Below are positions 1 to 12,300 of a stretch of 64,000 nt of DNA, in pieces (within the stretch, counting starts at the first letter, position 1; each line of letters opens with the position of its first letter). The position numbers and the translations under genes were made by a program. Below the pieces are notes generated by a model. The model was not told where the DNA came from, searched no databases, and saw only the letters and a list, made by a program, of their open reading frames with translations. The stretch is from positions 208,369,934-208,433,933 of the forward strand of contig CP136063.1 in NCBI GenBank assembly GCA_032622095.1, read 5' to 3'. This DNA comes from Siphonodentalium dalli (lineage: Eukaryota > Mollusca > Scaphopoda > Gadilida > Siphonodentaliidae).

Positions 1-292
1 TGTTTGCAGTTGTTTAATTGCAGTCTGTGGGAATTATAGTAATAACATGATGCTGTTGGGCATTGCAGTTTCCTGGGCTTAAAATCTGACAGACAATCAT
101 GATTCTTAGTTTGATTCTCATAAAAGCAGCTGATTCTCGCAAAATGTTATGGAATTTAAGCCTGGTTTTATCAGTGGCCTTCCAGAAAAGATTAATTGGG
201 TTGTTAACTCTTTCTGTCAGGCTGCTAATAAACCATACTGACCGCCAGACTGACAATAATCTTGTGATTATAAATTTCACTTTAATTTTCAG

Positions 293-362
293 TTATTTTA
301 GTCAGACAAGGATTCTCTTAGAAGATGAGAGTATTTACTGTGTCTCAGCATGGAACGACCAG
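293..362 (+). CDS. POMGNT1: POMGNT1 exon A (first in window)
   Basis: Acceptor TTTTCAG ends at 292 and donor CAG|GTAAGT starts at 363. The first base completes a codon from an upstream exon. The 23 whole codons end in [16 protein letters not shown], matching the glycosyltransferase core just before the exon encoding DPALLYR. The last 20 bases of the exon together with its donor are duplicated in tandem downstream (see 343-451). The intron part at 1-292 shows nothing recognisable. Confidence 0.9.
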
Positions 363-3300
363 GTAAGTGCTTTGTGTGGAGATATCAGTCATGATGTCTC
401 TCAGCATGGAACGACCAGGTAAGTGCTTTGTGTGGAGATATCAGTCATGATAACAGCGGCACATAGGCGACCATTAACCCTTTCATGACTGAAGCGGTTC
501 TGGTGCAGCATTAAAGATCATGTGTCAGTGCATTCTCTTATATATGCGAGCCTCAGATATATAAGAGAATGCACTGGCTTACAAGGTCAAGGTAGATATT
601 GTTAGACCAATGAATTGTCTTATATATGCGAGGCTCCATATGGGAGACTCGCATATATAAGAGAATGCATTGGCACAGGGTTTTCGCAAAATTTTAGGAA
701 GTTTCAGTCATGGAAAGGTTAATATTTATAAATACTTTTGTTCTCGTACCATCATGTTATAACAAACTCTTGCAATATCATTAACCAATTCTCACTACTG
801 CATCGTTCTATGTTTAGCAATAGGGAAGTCGGTAGCCGAGACGTAGCGCACTGGTCTCTCATGCTAGCGGACCGGGGATCGCAACCTGGTCAGTGTATTC
901 TGAATAAAATCAGAACTCTGTCAGATACTAAGTTTGTCAGGCTGAAAAGTCTCATTCGAGATCACTGAATAAAGATCCGAATGCAAAAATGCCGACTTCC
1001 CCCATTACAACATTTGTTCAGGTATGTTGTTGTGGTGCAGTATGCTGTCCGATCAGGTGTGGACATTAATGGCTGACCCGTGTACACGCCTCGGTGTGTG
1101 CACGTTAAAGAACGCTACTGGAGTCACCACAGGGTTATAAAGTTACTCGACCCTGGTAGCACCTGGACTGGCTCATAATTGTCAGTAAATGACAGCGAGC
1201 TGTAATATGAAGAAGAAGAAGCACACACAAGACTGCAGCCGTGGTATACTAACATTCAGATTGATATTATTTCATTTAACCCTTTACCCAACAGAAGGGC
1301 CCTGTGCCAATGCATTCTCTTATATATGCGAGTCGACCATAGGTCGCCTCGCATATATAAGAGAGTGCATTGGCTTAACATATTACAAATTATAAAATTG
1401 TTAAAGAATGTAAGAAAAAATGGTAAAAAGTGTTAAAAAAAGATTTTTTTTAGGCCAATGCATTCTCTTATATATGCGAGGCGACCTATGGTCGACTCGC
1501 ATATATAAGAGAATGCATTGGCACAGGGCTAACTGTAACTATCACAATGTGGTCAAGGAGCCGGTTCCAATGATATCCATATTTGTATGGTTCTATTGAG
1601 ACAGACCGAAGATATTTTAGGCTGTTGAAGCTTGATTTGGCCGGTTTTGGCCGGTTTGTTGGGTAAAGGGTTAAGTGAAAAAACTTGCAATTTAGGTATA
1701 CATCTATTCAAGAGCTTTTCCATTACAGTTGACTTCATCGAGCATGTTGTCAACGTAATCGGTCCATATTTTCAATGACAAGACAGATTTTTAACCTTCT
1801 ATATTTTGCTGTATTTCACAAATTTTAAACCACTGCGTGTGCAATAAATAAATAACTTTGTTTGCAGGGCTATAACCATTCCAGTAAGGACCCTGCTCTG
1901 TTATATAGAATAGAAACCATGCCAGGGCTTGGCTGGATGCTCAAGAAAAAATTGTATAAAGATGAACTTGAATCTCAGTGGCCCACCCCAGAAAAGGTAA
2001 GCCAGTAGATAATATAGGTGTGGTTTGTGTGGAAATTTTCTTGTAAAAATATGCGATTTACTGGTAAGCTCTTTCTATCAGTAACACTATGACTGAATAT
2101 CTGACCATTTGTTTATTTTGGCAGCCTAGAAAACATGCACACCAAGAATTAGCATTTAACTACCGACAACAGGATTTGGAACCAAACCACATTAAAGTGA
2201 TTAGGCCAAATAAAAAATATTGTTTGAGTCTCTGACACCGCCGCATTGAAATAAATGTCCCGCATTGGATGTTTTATTTCAATATCTGATATATGACCAT
2301 TTTTTTGTTTTTTGTTTTTTTGTTTTTTTGTTTTTTTGGGGTATGTTTTTACCAACATGTCCATATGTATTGAGCATTAATTGCAAAATACATGAACACT
2401 TAACATACAATTGTGAATAGTCAGGGGCATTAGAATATTATAGGTAATCCCTATGCCATATACCAGTAGCACAATGTATTTTTTATATCAGATTAAATTA
2501 GTGTGTATATGCATAACAAAGTTCCCTCTACATTTTCTGACTTACTAGACAAGGGAAGCTATCATACTCCATGCTTACTATGTCCAAAAGAAAAATAAAA
2601 ACATAATAATACTCCCTCACTGATTTATGCATGCTTATGATGTGCATGAAAAAAACTAAAAAAGTTCTCCCTCGTTGATTTAGAAAAAAAATTGTCTGAG
2701 ACAATAATATTTTTTTGGCTTTACAGAGTGTGATTATTGTCTATTATAGCAATGGGACTGGGACATGTGGATGAGGGCGGAGTATGTGAGGAAGGGCCGT
2801 GAGTGCATCATTCCAGACATATCAAGGACATACCACTTCGGGTCCAAAGGGTTAAACATGAACCCATACTTTCAGGAAATCTATTTCAAAAAGCATTCAC
2901 TCAACACAAAGCCAGCTGTGATACTAAAAGACATCAACAGGTGGGTGTATCTCTTCATTAGGACTGCCACGATGTCAATTCCAACTATTATAGTTCAACT
3001 ATTAGGCTACATAAATTTAATACCAAGGCCATAACAAATTTTAATATTTATTTCTCAGGTACCACCACATTGAAATAAATGGCCCACATTGGATGTTTTA
3101 TTTCGATTTTTTATTATGACAAAAAAGTTTTGGTATTAAGAAAACAAAATTTTGAAGATAAGATTTTTTTTTTTGGAAGAGTGACTATCATGTATATGCA
3201 CAGCGACATGGAATATGAAGTAGATGACATTGAAGAAATGATTAGCTGATCCTCATAGTCTGGTGTACTAATGGTAACTCCAAAACAAATGCAAGGCACT

Positions 3301-6300
3301 GGATGAAATTTATTTATAATGGAGAGGTGTCCATTGATAGACAACAATAACAACTGTGCATAGTCAGGGAATTTTTGCATTATAGGTAATCCCTGTGTCA
3401 TATGCTGGCAATACAATGTAATTTTTATATCAGATTACATGAGTGTATATGCATAAAAAAGTTCCCTCTATATGTTCTTACTATTACTGGACAATGGAAG
3501 CTATCATACCACATGCTTACTATGTGCAAAAATAAAAAATAAAAATACTCCCTCACCGATTTTTTAAAAAATAGTCTGAGAAACAATTAATTATACCCCC
3601 CGCAACGAAGTTAGGGGGGTATACTGGAGTCAGCTTGTCCGTCCGTCGTCCGTCCGTCCGTCGTCCGTCCGTCTTCCATCCGTCCGTGGACACAAATTTG
3701 TCTGGAGTTTTTCTCAGTCATTTTTTTATCAATTTCCGTGAAACTTGGCACAGACATCAACCACTATGGGAACCTGTGCACCTGCGATTATGACGTCTCT
3801 CGGACTTTTTTTTTTTGAGTTATCCCCCCTTTTTCGACTTAGAAATTTTTCGCAGCATGTATACTTTTGTCCGAGCTTTTATTCCTACATTTTTTGGTCA
3901 ATTTTTTTAAAACGTGGCACAGATATTTAGTACTATTGGAACTTGTGCATCTGCGATTATGACATCTGTCCGACATTTTTTGGTGGAGTTATCCCCCTTT
4001 TTCAACTTAGAAACTTTTTTTGCAACATGCATAATTTTGTCCGAGCTTTTATTCCTACATTTTTCGGTCAATGTTTTTTAATCTTGGCACTGATATTTAG
4101 TACCATGGGAATCTGTGCACCTGCAATTATGACGTCTGTCCGACATTTATTGTGTGGAGTTATTCCCCATTTTCGACATAGAATTTTTTTCGCAACATAC
4201 ATAATTTTGTCCAAGCTTTTATTCCTACAATTTTCGGTCAATAGGTTTAAGATTAGGGTTATGGTTGTACGCCTGCAATGGGAACTGTTATTTTATTATT
4301 TTAACTAAATGTTTACTGACATGTCAAACATCTTAGTATTTTTTAAAAAGGGGGGTATCCGTAGTCCCATTGGGACAGTCACACCTCTAGTTAATTTTGG
4401 ATGGCCTAGTCAACATATTCTACTGTTTAGTGTCTAATCCCAACAACTTATCCATTTATGGATGGATTTTGGTTATTTTTGTATGTGTGTTTATCACCAT
4501 ATGTGACTAGCGCTGAAACCAATATTTGATTGTAAATTGCATTATTTGAATATCCAAATCGTATTCTAATATTTGTTCACTGTAAAGTGAGTAGTAGTCA
4601 CATATAAAAAGTGTTTTCCGATCAGAGCATGTCGTTCTAAGTACAATTATAGCATCCGGAATGTAACAAGCAAGTAGTCTTATTCACAAGTCACATTTCT
4701 CTCACATTCATCTACAGCAAGCATGCTTTCACATTGTGTTCCGCACGCATGCTTAAGATATAACCATGAATTATTTGTGTCGTCGCACTGTTCACATGAC
4801 CATTATATAACTGGACCAGAACAGCCTCATCTAATTGTTAATACTTTGTTCGATTCCATCGAATGAGATGTAATTTTTTCTTTTTTTCACTCACAAAAAC
4901 ATGAAATTGTCTTGTCAGCCACTATTTGTTTCAGCACTTCTGCACACTGCAAATCGGGCCCACCCCAATTTTTTTCCGCTGGTAGCACGTTAACTTAAAC
5001 AAACGTCAACCGATTCCATATTCATATTCAGTATATCATATGGATCTTTCAAAATATCTAATGAGGCATTATTAGAGTTAACCCCCATTATACAGAAAAC
5101 TGTATTATAGTTATATTATTTATTGTTATATTTTCTTTTCTTCTACTATAAATATTATTTCTGACATGGAGATTTTGTTATCGAATAAAATCTTGAATCT
5201 TGTATCTTGAATCTTCTACAGAGCTTGTGTTTGTATATTGCTTTATCTACCATTTCCTACGAAATTCCCTGATACAATTGGCGATAACGAATTGGCGATA
5301 AAAACATCTGTATCGTTACTGCAGTTACGATACGAGGTGCTCGTGACGTCGTCGACTGGTTCAAAATCATGAATGAAATGACGTCACATCAATCGCGTGA
5401 AAAATCAAAACGACATTCCAACGTATATTCTTGCGTACTATAAACAAATAGTTCCAATGTTTTAACATGATTTGATTGCCTACCATCATGGGTATTATGG
5501 TATAACATATCACAAAGTAACTAATATGTCTGTTCAGTATTTATTAAAAACTATATAAAACATGCAAGTGTAAGAGATTGTGTCCATTGAATACATTTTC
5601 CGTTAGGCATATTCGCGTGAACTTGCAGGTTATGAGAATTTAGCAAAGCGAGCTAATTGCGTGACGCAGCTACCTTTGCAGGTTGGGAGAATTTACTCAA
5701 GAAAGCTATTCTTCAGACACAAATGACAGTTTTGTCATTTAAGAAACTCCTAAAAATGTAATTTGTGCGGTGGATTCTGTCACACCAATGGTATATAAAT
5801 GTGTTATATACACAGTGTGTTTGTAACGATTCATGTATCGTGACTCGGCTAGTTTTCGTGGTCATATAGCGACTCGCGACCAAGGTCGCCTTGTCGCTAT
5901 ATGGCCACGAAAACTAGCCTCGTCGCGATACATGAATCGATACAAACACATTGTGTATATAACACATATTTACCTCTGACTTTTAAATAAAATTTATATT
6001 ATCTTTTATTTCATTATTAACCCTTTGTATACTAAATACTCATTTATGAGTAATTCTATTTGGAAATATTCAGATAATAAGTTCATCAGACGGGCTGTTG
6101 ACAATGGGTTGTTTGTTGTCCCCCGACATTCCGTCGGAGGACTATAGTAATGACCCTCATTCGTCTGTCCATGTGTGCGTCCATCCGTCCATCCGGAATG
6201 TTGTCCCAGCCTGTATTCTATCATTTTCTGGTCAATTTGTTTTAAACTTGGCACATATATCAACCATCATGGGTGGAGTTATTGCCCTGTTTCGAAATAG

Positions 6301-9300
6301 AATCTTGGGACGCATATTTGTCTGAGTCTGTATTCCGTCATTTTCCAGTAATTTTTTTATCAAATTGGCACAGATGTTAACCAGCATGGGATCCTGCGTA
6401 CGTACATGCGATTTGAGTTCAGTCAGAGTCACTTTGGTGGAGTTATTGCCATTTTTCGACATAGATTTTAGAGTTATTGACCATTTCTCAACACATTGAA
6501 GATGTGCAGGATCTGTAACCCATAAATCCTTCAAGCCTGCCATCCTCGGCAGGGGACATTTTGGTCAGCGACCTTTTATTCCCTTAGAAAATGTTCAGAT
6601 AATAAGTTCAACAAACGCTTCATCTGTCCCCTCTAATTTACTTCTTCCTTCTTTGCCCATGCCTAACTCAGACTCTTTTATATATCTCCAATTCTCAGAA
6701 AAGCTATATTTTACAATCCTTCCAGTCTGAACTTCTCCCTCCTTCACTTATTGGGGACAGGCATATGTTCAGATAACAGGTTCCACAAATCACCTATGGT
6801 CGTTTGTTGAACTTATTATCTGAACATTTCCTACCAATGAATATGCATCATTTTGCTCTTGTGTTATCTTTTTGCATGTCTGTTGTCTGCTTTTATTACC
6901 CGATCACCCCTCCAAATGAATAATGGACTGTTTTAATGTATACAATGTACTTTTATAACTGAATGGGAGAATCCATTCAGTATAGAAAGAGTTATATCTG
7001 TATAAAATCTCTCTGGGCTGAGGTAAAAACTTATACTTACAATTTTTGTTTCCGATGTAGGCTGAAAAAAGATGCATATGAAGAGATGATAAAAGATATT
7101 ATGAGATCTGCTGTATTTATTAATAGCTCTGTTGATCCGTGTGGTGTTAATGTTGTGCCACAAAATAAGGTGAGTACCAGTTAACACTTTTCATGATGGG
7201 AGCTGTGCTGGTCCAGCATTAAAGATCCTGAAATGAGTGTTTGGGAGGGCTAGCCCCGGGATGGTCCATAGGCCCTTTCCTTAAAGATTAAAGATTCTGT
7301 ACTTGTGCATTCTCATATATGTGAGTGTCCCATAGGGAGCCTCGAATATATAAGAGACTGCTCTTGCATTACAAGGTCATGGTAAAGATTGTTAGGGAGA
7401 CCCGCTTATATAAGAGAATGTACTGGCACAGGGTTTTCACAAATTTCAGGAAGCTCCAGTCACGGAAGGGTAATATACATGAGAAGTCTCAATTTATCAG
7501 CAGAATTAGGCCAAAAAAGATCTTTGTCATACAAACCCGGTCAAACCTATTTCAAACTACTGAGTCTATATTCTTTGTTGTTGAGATCTGAAATAAAGAA
7601 AATAATTTAGAAGTAGGAATAAACGCATCCTTTGTAATGGGATATGCGTATATGCTTACATTTATGTTTATTATATTTCCATACTTGATTCTGCCCACTA
7701 AGTTCCTCTGAGTTATACAATCAAGCCTTGAAATAGTGTGTCTGTTATTTGCAGAACGAGGTCCACAGAGGGTGAATTTAGTGACGCTATCCCACACAGC
7801 AGGCTAGCATCACCAAACTCACCCTCATTCTGCTTAAGCCTGAACTGCTATGGGAGGCCTATTAGTCACAAAACTGCAAAACAGAGTTTAGTCCCATCGT
7901 GATGTTCACCCATTAGTCACCTTGATTATCCATGTTATCTTCTGCAAATTAAAGGCACGGACGGCGTTCGTTGCAGAAATATTCATATTTGTTCAAATCA
8001 CCATCAACAGAAGGAATATTACAATATGTATAGTTTTGTTCATATGCCAAACATAATCAGTGCGCGTAAATAGTATATTGTCGTCAAGACGTACGATGGT
8101 GTACGTAAACAAGAGCCTGCTCCTGTTACAGAAGTTGTGCTCTGTTTACATAACACAGCGCAATTATATTGGTAATCACACACAAATGATATAAACGCTC
8201 TTAATTATTTCCATATCAGGAAAACAGTAACAAATAACGCTCTTTATGTTTACCATATCCGGATCTAAACAAAAGCCAGGAAATGTAACGTTTTTTGTTT
8301 TTGTTTACATAACAAAGCAAACAAAATTGACAATAACATACTGTTTATGCCATATTTCTGATTGTTGTAAGAACAAAGTCTGTCTATATTTTACTATTCT
8401 TTCTGTTTATTGTGGTTTTTGACGGAGGTGAATATTTTAACAGCATACCCACCGCCAAGGCCGCCCGTATCTTTAAGGGATATAGAAACTTCCCAGAAGG
8501 GAAAAAGTAACTAAACACAATGTTAATTTGAGACTATAGATACTTCCCAGAAGATGAGGCCTAAGCAGAATGAGGTCCCCAGAGGGTGAATTTCGTGATG
8601 CTAGCCCACTGCAGGATAGCATCACTAAATTCACTCTCTGGGGACCTCATTCTGCAAATGACAGACAAACTTTTTGCAGACGTTTATACAATATGGATGC
8701 AACTAACCTCCACCAAAACCACTCCGGCGACATGATGTTCATGAATTTATAATCATACACCCTCTACATCCACACAATTAGTGCCTATAAGAATCAGTAC
8801 AAATCATCATATGGTTTATCAAGCAATAACTGCAGCCCAGGGTCCGCGCTGGACCTAAATTTACTTTTGCCAAATAATTTGCCAAATGAAAATATTTTTT
8901 GCCAAATCCGTTTAGAATTTGCCAAATATTATCACTGATAGTATCATTTTCTGCAACCTTGATTGAGTCTTATGTTTCGACACTCGCGGTTTGATATCGA
9001 TAGAAAAGCAGTTAGTTAATTATTATACTCTCATCTCTATTGTGGTTTATCATACAACAATAAACCAATCACCGAACAATACAATGGTAGAAGCGTTGCT
9101 TCATCAGAAGGGAACATCACAAGAGGATTAGCTATGTAAATACCACCATACACTAAATACGGGTAATCCCTCCACCCATCGATACTAATGCTATCAGATT
9201 AACTGCATCTTAATGGAGGTGTTAACTTTTCCGAAACCATATAAAACACAACTAATATAGTTCCATTGTAATAATTTCATAAAATGAGTGGTATTGATTG

Positions 9301-12300
9301 ACCGATATTTTTCAACTTTATTGAGGAATTAAAAAGTGACTTGCCAAAACTTTTGCCAAATGAAAACATTTTTTGCCAAATGTGAATTATTTTTGCCATT
9401 GTCAAATTTGGCAAGTGGCAGCGCGAACCCTGCTGCAGCCTCCACTGCGATGAACCACATACGTCACTTCAAGCCAATCATGTGCGCGATCGCTGCATGT
9501 TGTTATTGGGAGACTGTTGGAATTTGAACAATGTTACTTACAATTGTTTTGGTAATTTTGAAAAGTTGTTCATATTATTAATTAAATGTACTGGTATATG
9601 ATTATAAGGAATTACTAGAAGATCAATTGGGGTAATTGGTTTTGACCTTCAGAGTGATTAAACAAATTTTTGTGATTCACACAGTTTGTTTAACACTTTG
9701 AGTGCCAGGTCCGATTTTTGTATCAACCCATATACCCTGTGCCAATGCATTCTCTTATATATGCGAGTCGACCATAGGTCGCCTCGCATATATAAGAGAA
9801 TGCATTGGCTTAAAAATATTTTTATTTTTTTTACATTTTTTTTTACAATTTCAATATATTTTATTATATTCTTTAACAGACTTATTGTGTAGGTTTAGGG
9901 CCGATAAGATCGGCCCCTGGCACTCAAAGGGTTAATAACTCTGCCAGTCAAATCCAATGACCCCAATCGATATTCCAGTCATTTCTTATATGAACTCTGA
10001 TGAACAGTTCATTACAGCTTCATGAATTGTTCTTGATGGGATCATCTAGTATGTTCATGAACTGTTCATCAAACCATTACAGGAACTTCTCAAGTTCATG
10101 AAATTTCTTGAAAAGTTCCTGTTAATTAGTTCACAAATAAATAAAAAAGCATACAATTTAGTGAAAGTAGACTAAAGAGACTGTGGTTTATGGGTTTTGA
10201 TTTTATCACCTTGGTTTTATTTTTAGCTATGATTTATTTATAGGAACAAACTCATGTGATGTATATACAGAAACAGAACAAGTCAGATCCTGTGATATGG
10301 AAAACTCTGGCTAAAGTGAGGCTATAAATTAATAAATATATGGAAAACTCTGGCTAAAGTAAGCCTATAAATTAATAAATATATGGAAAACTCTGGCTAA
10401 AGTAAGCCTATAAATTAATAAATATAGAATACCAGCTGATGTGCCCGACTTTTCCCGGGCTATGTAGGGATTTCTTTGTGTTCGCGTCGATCGGTCCAGA
10501 AACATGCCTACATACCAATTTTGAGTCGGATCGGTCAAGGTCCAGAAACATGCCTATATGAGCGAGGTCAAGGTCAAGGAAATTGTCGCACGTGAAATTG
10601 GACCCACCCATTTTATTCCCGGTATCAAAGTAGGCCTACATACCAAATTCGTGTGGAACCGGTCGAACAGTTTTTGAGTCTATAACACACATACATACAC
10701 ACATACAGACAGAAGTTCCAAAATATATAATAGACTAGCCGATGAGCCCGACGTTGTCCGGGCTATTCAAAAACCAAATTTCAAGTTGATAGCTCCACCC
10801 GTTTCCGAGATCTCGTCTGCGCATGCGCGAAGCTGGCGTCGCACGGGCTCGGCGACCCGATAAAATTTGTATCCGGGGCAAGATACATTCACATAGCAAA
10901 TTTCAATTCGATAGCTCCACCCGTTTCCGAGATCTCGTCTGCGCATGCGCCGCACGGGCTCGCCAATACGACAACGTCCACCGCCTGGTCAAACTTCACA
11001 CACGTACCAAGTTTCGTCCCGATCGGCCGAGAATCGTAGATTTGTATCAATGACAAACAAACATACAAACAGACAGAGGTCTTCAAAATATATATGAGAC
11101 TAGCCGATGAGCCCGACGTTGTCCGGGCTATTCACAAACCAAATTTCAAGTCGATAGCTCTACCCGTTGACGAGATCTGGTCTGCACATGCGCCAAGCTG
11201 GCGTCGCACAGGCTCGGCGACCCGATAAAATTTGTATCCGGGGCAAGATACATTCACATAGCAAATTTCAAGTCGATAGCTCCACCCGTTTCCGAGATCT
11301 CGTCTGCGCATGCGCGAAGTGGGCACCGCACGGGCTCGGCGACCCGATAAAATTTGTATCCGGGGCAAGATACATTCACATACCAAATTTCAAGTCGATA
11401 GCTCCACCCGTTTCCAAGATCTCATCTGCGCATGCGCGAAGCTGGCGTCGCACGGGCTCGGCGACCCGATAAAATTCGTATCCGGGGCAAGATACATTCA
11501 CATAGCAAATTTCAAGTCGATAGCTCCACCCGTTTCCGAGATCTCGTCTGCGCATGCGCGAAGCGGGCGCCGCACAGGCTCGCCAATACGACAACGTCCA
11601 CCGCCTGGTCAAACTACACACACGTACCAAGTTTCGTCCCGATCGGTCGAGAATCGTAGATTTGTATAAATGACAGACAAACAAACATACAGACAAACAA
11701 ACATACAGACAGAGGTCTTCAAAATATATATGAGACTAGCTGATGTGCCGGACTTCATCCAGGCTATTTAGGGATTTCTTTGTGATCACCTCCGTCTAGG
11801 AAGAATATTAGCAGAAAGAAAAAAACTATTCAATTGGTCCAGAAACATACCTATATGAGCAAGAACAAGGCCGCACGTGAAATTGGACCCGCCCATATTG
11901 TTCCCGGGATCAATGTAGTCCCACATACCGAGTTTATAACACATATACACAGACAGACAGACAGTTCCAAAATATATAATAGATGTAGCTTCTGCCATGA
12001 TTCTAACTTGATATATCCACTCAGGGGATTTGAGCATTTACTGCAATTATTTGTGGTGATCAAATTTTCGTGGTTCTTGAAAACCACGAAAATAAAAACA
12101 CCACTAACAACACCAACAAAAGTTTTACCAAATTAAACTATTGCGGTTGCCATTTTGGAAAATACTATGTTAAAAATAAATTTAACTTTTTTAAACCAGA
12201 TGATGTATGTGTAGATTAACTAGGTGTTGACTTTGTTAAACAAACCCCATCCTGTCCTCACCGATTGTTTGTAGACCAAGTCTTCATGGTTCACAAAAGC

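Noticed and set aside
1868-2940. Gene as MGAT1 (N-glycan GlcNAc transferase I) rather than POMGNT1
   Set aside because: The families share the MPGLGW region, but [22 protein letters not shown], the LWDLDVRG exon and the length to the stop agree with POMGNT1.
10767-11696. Several overlapping frames of 60-119 codons on both strands
   Set aside because: They repeat with the 122-bp CpG-rich cores, which lack stops by composition. No domain and no consistent start.
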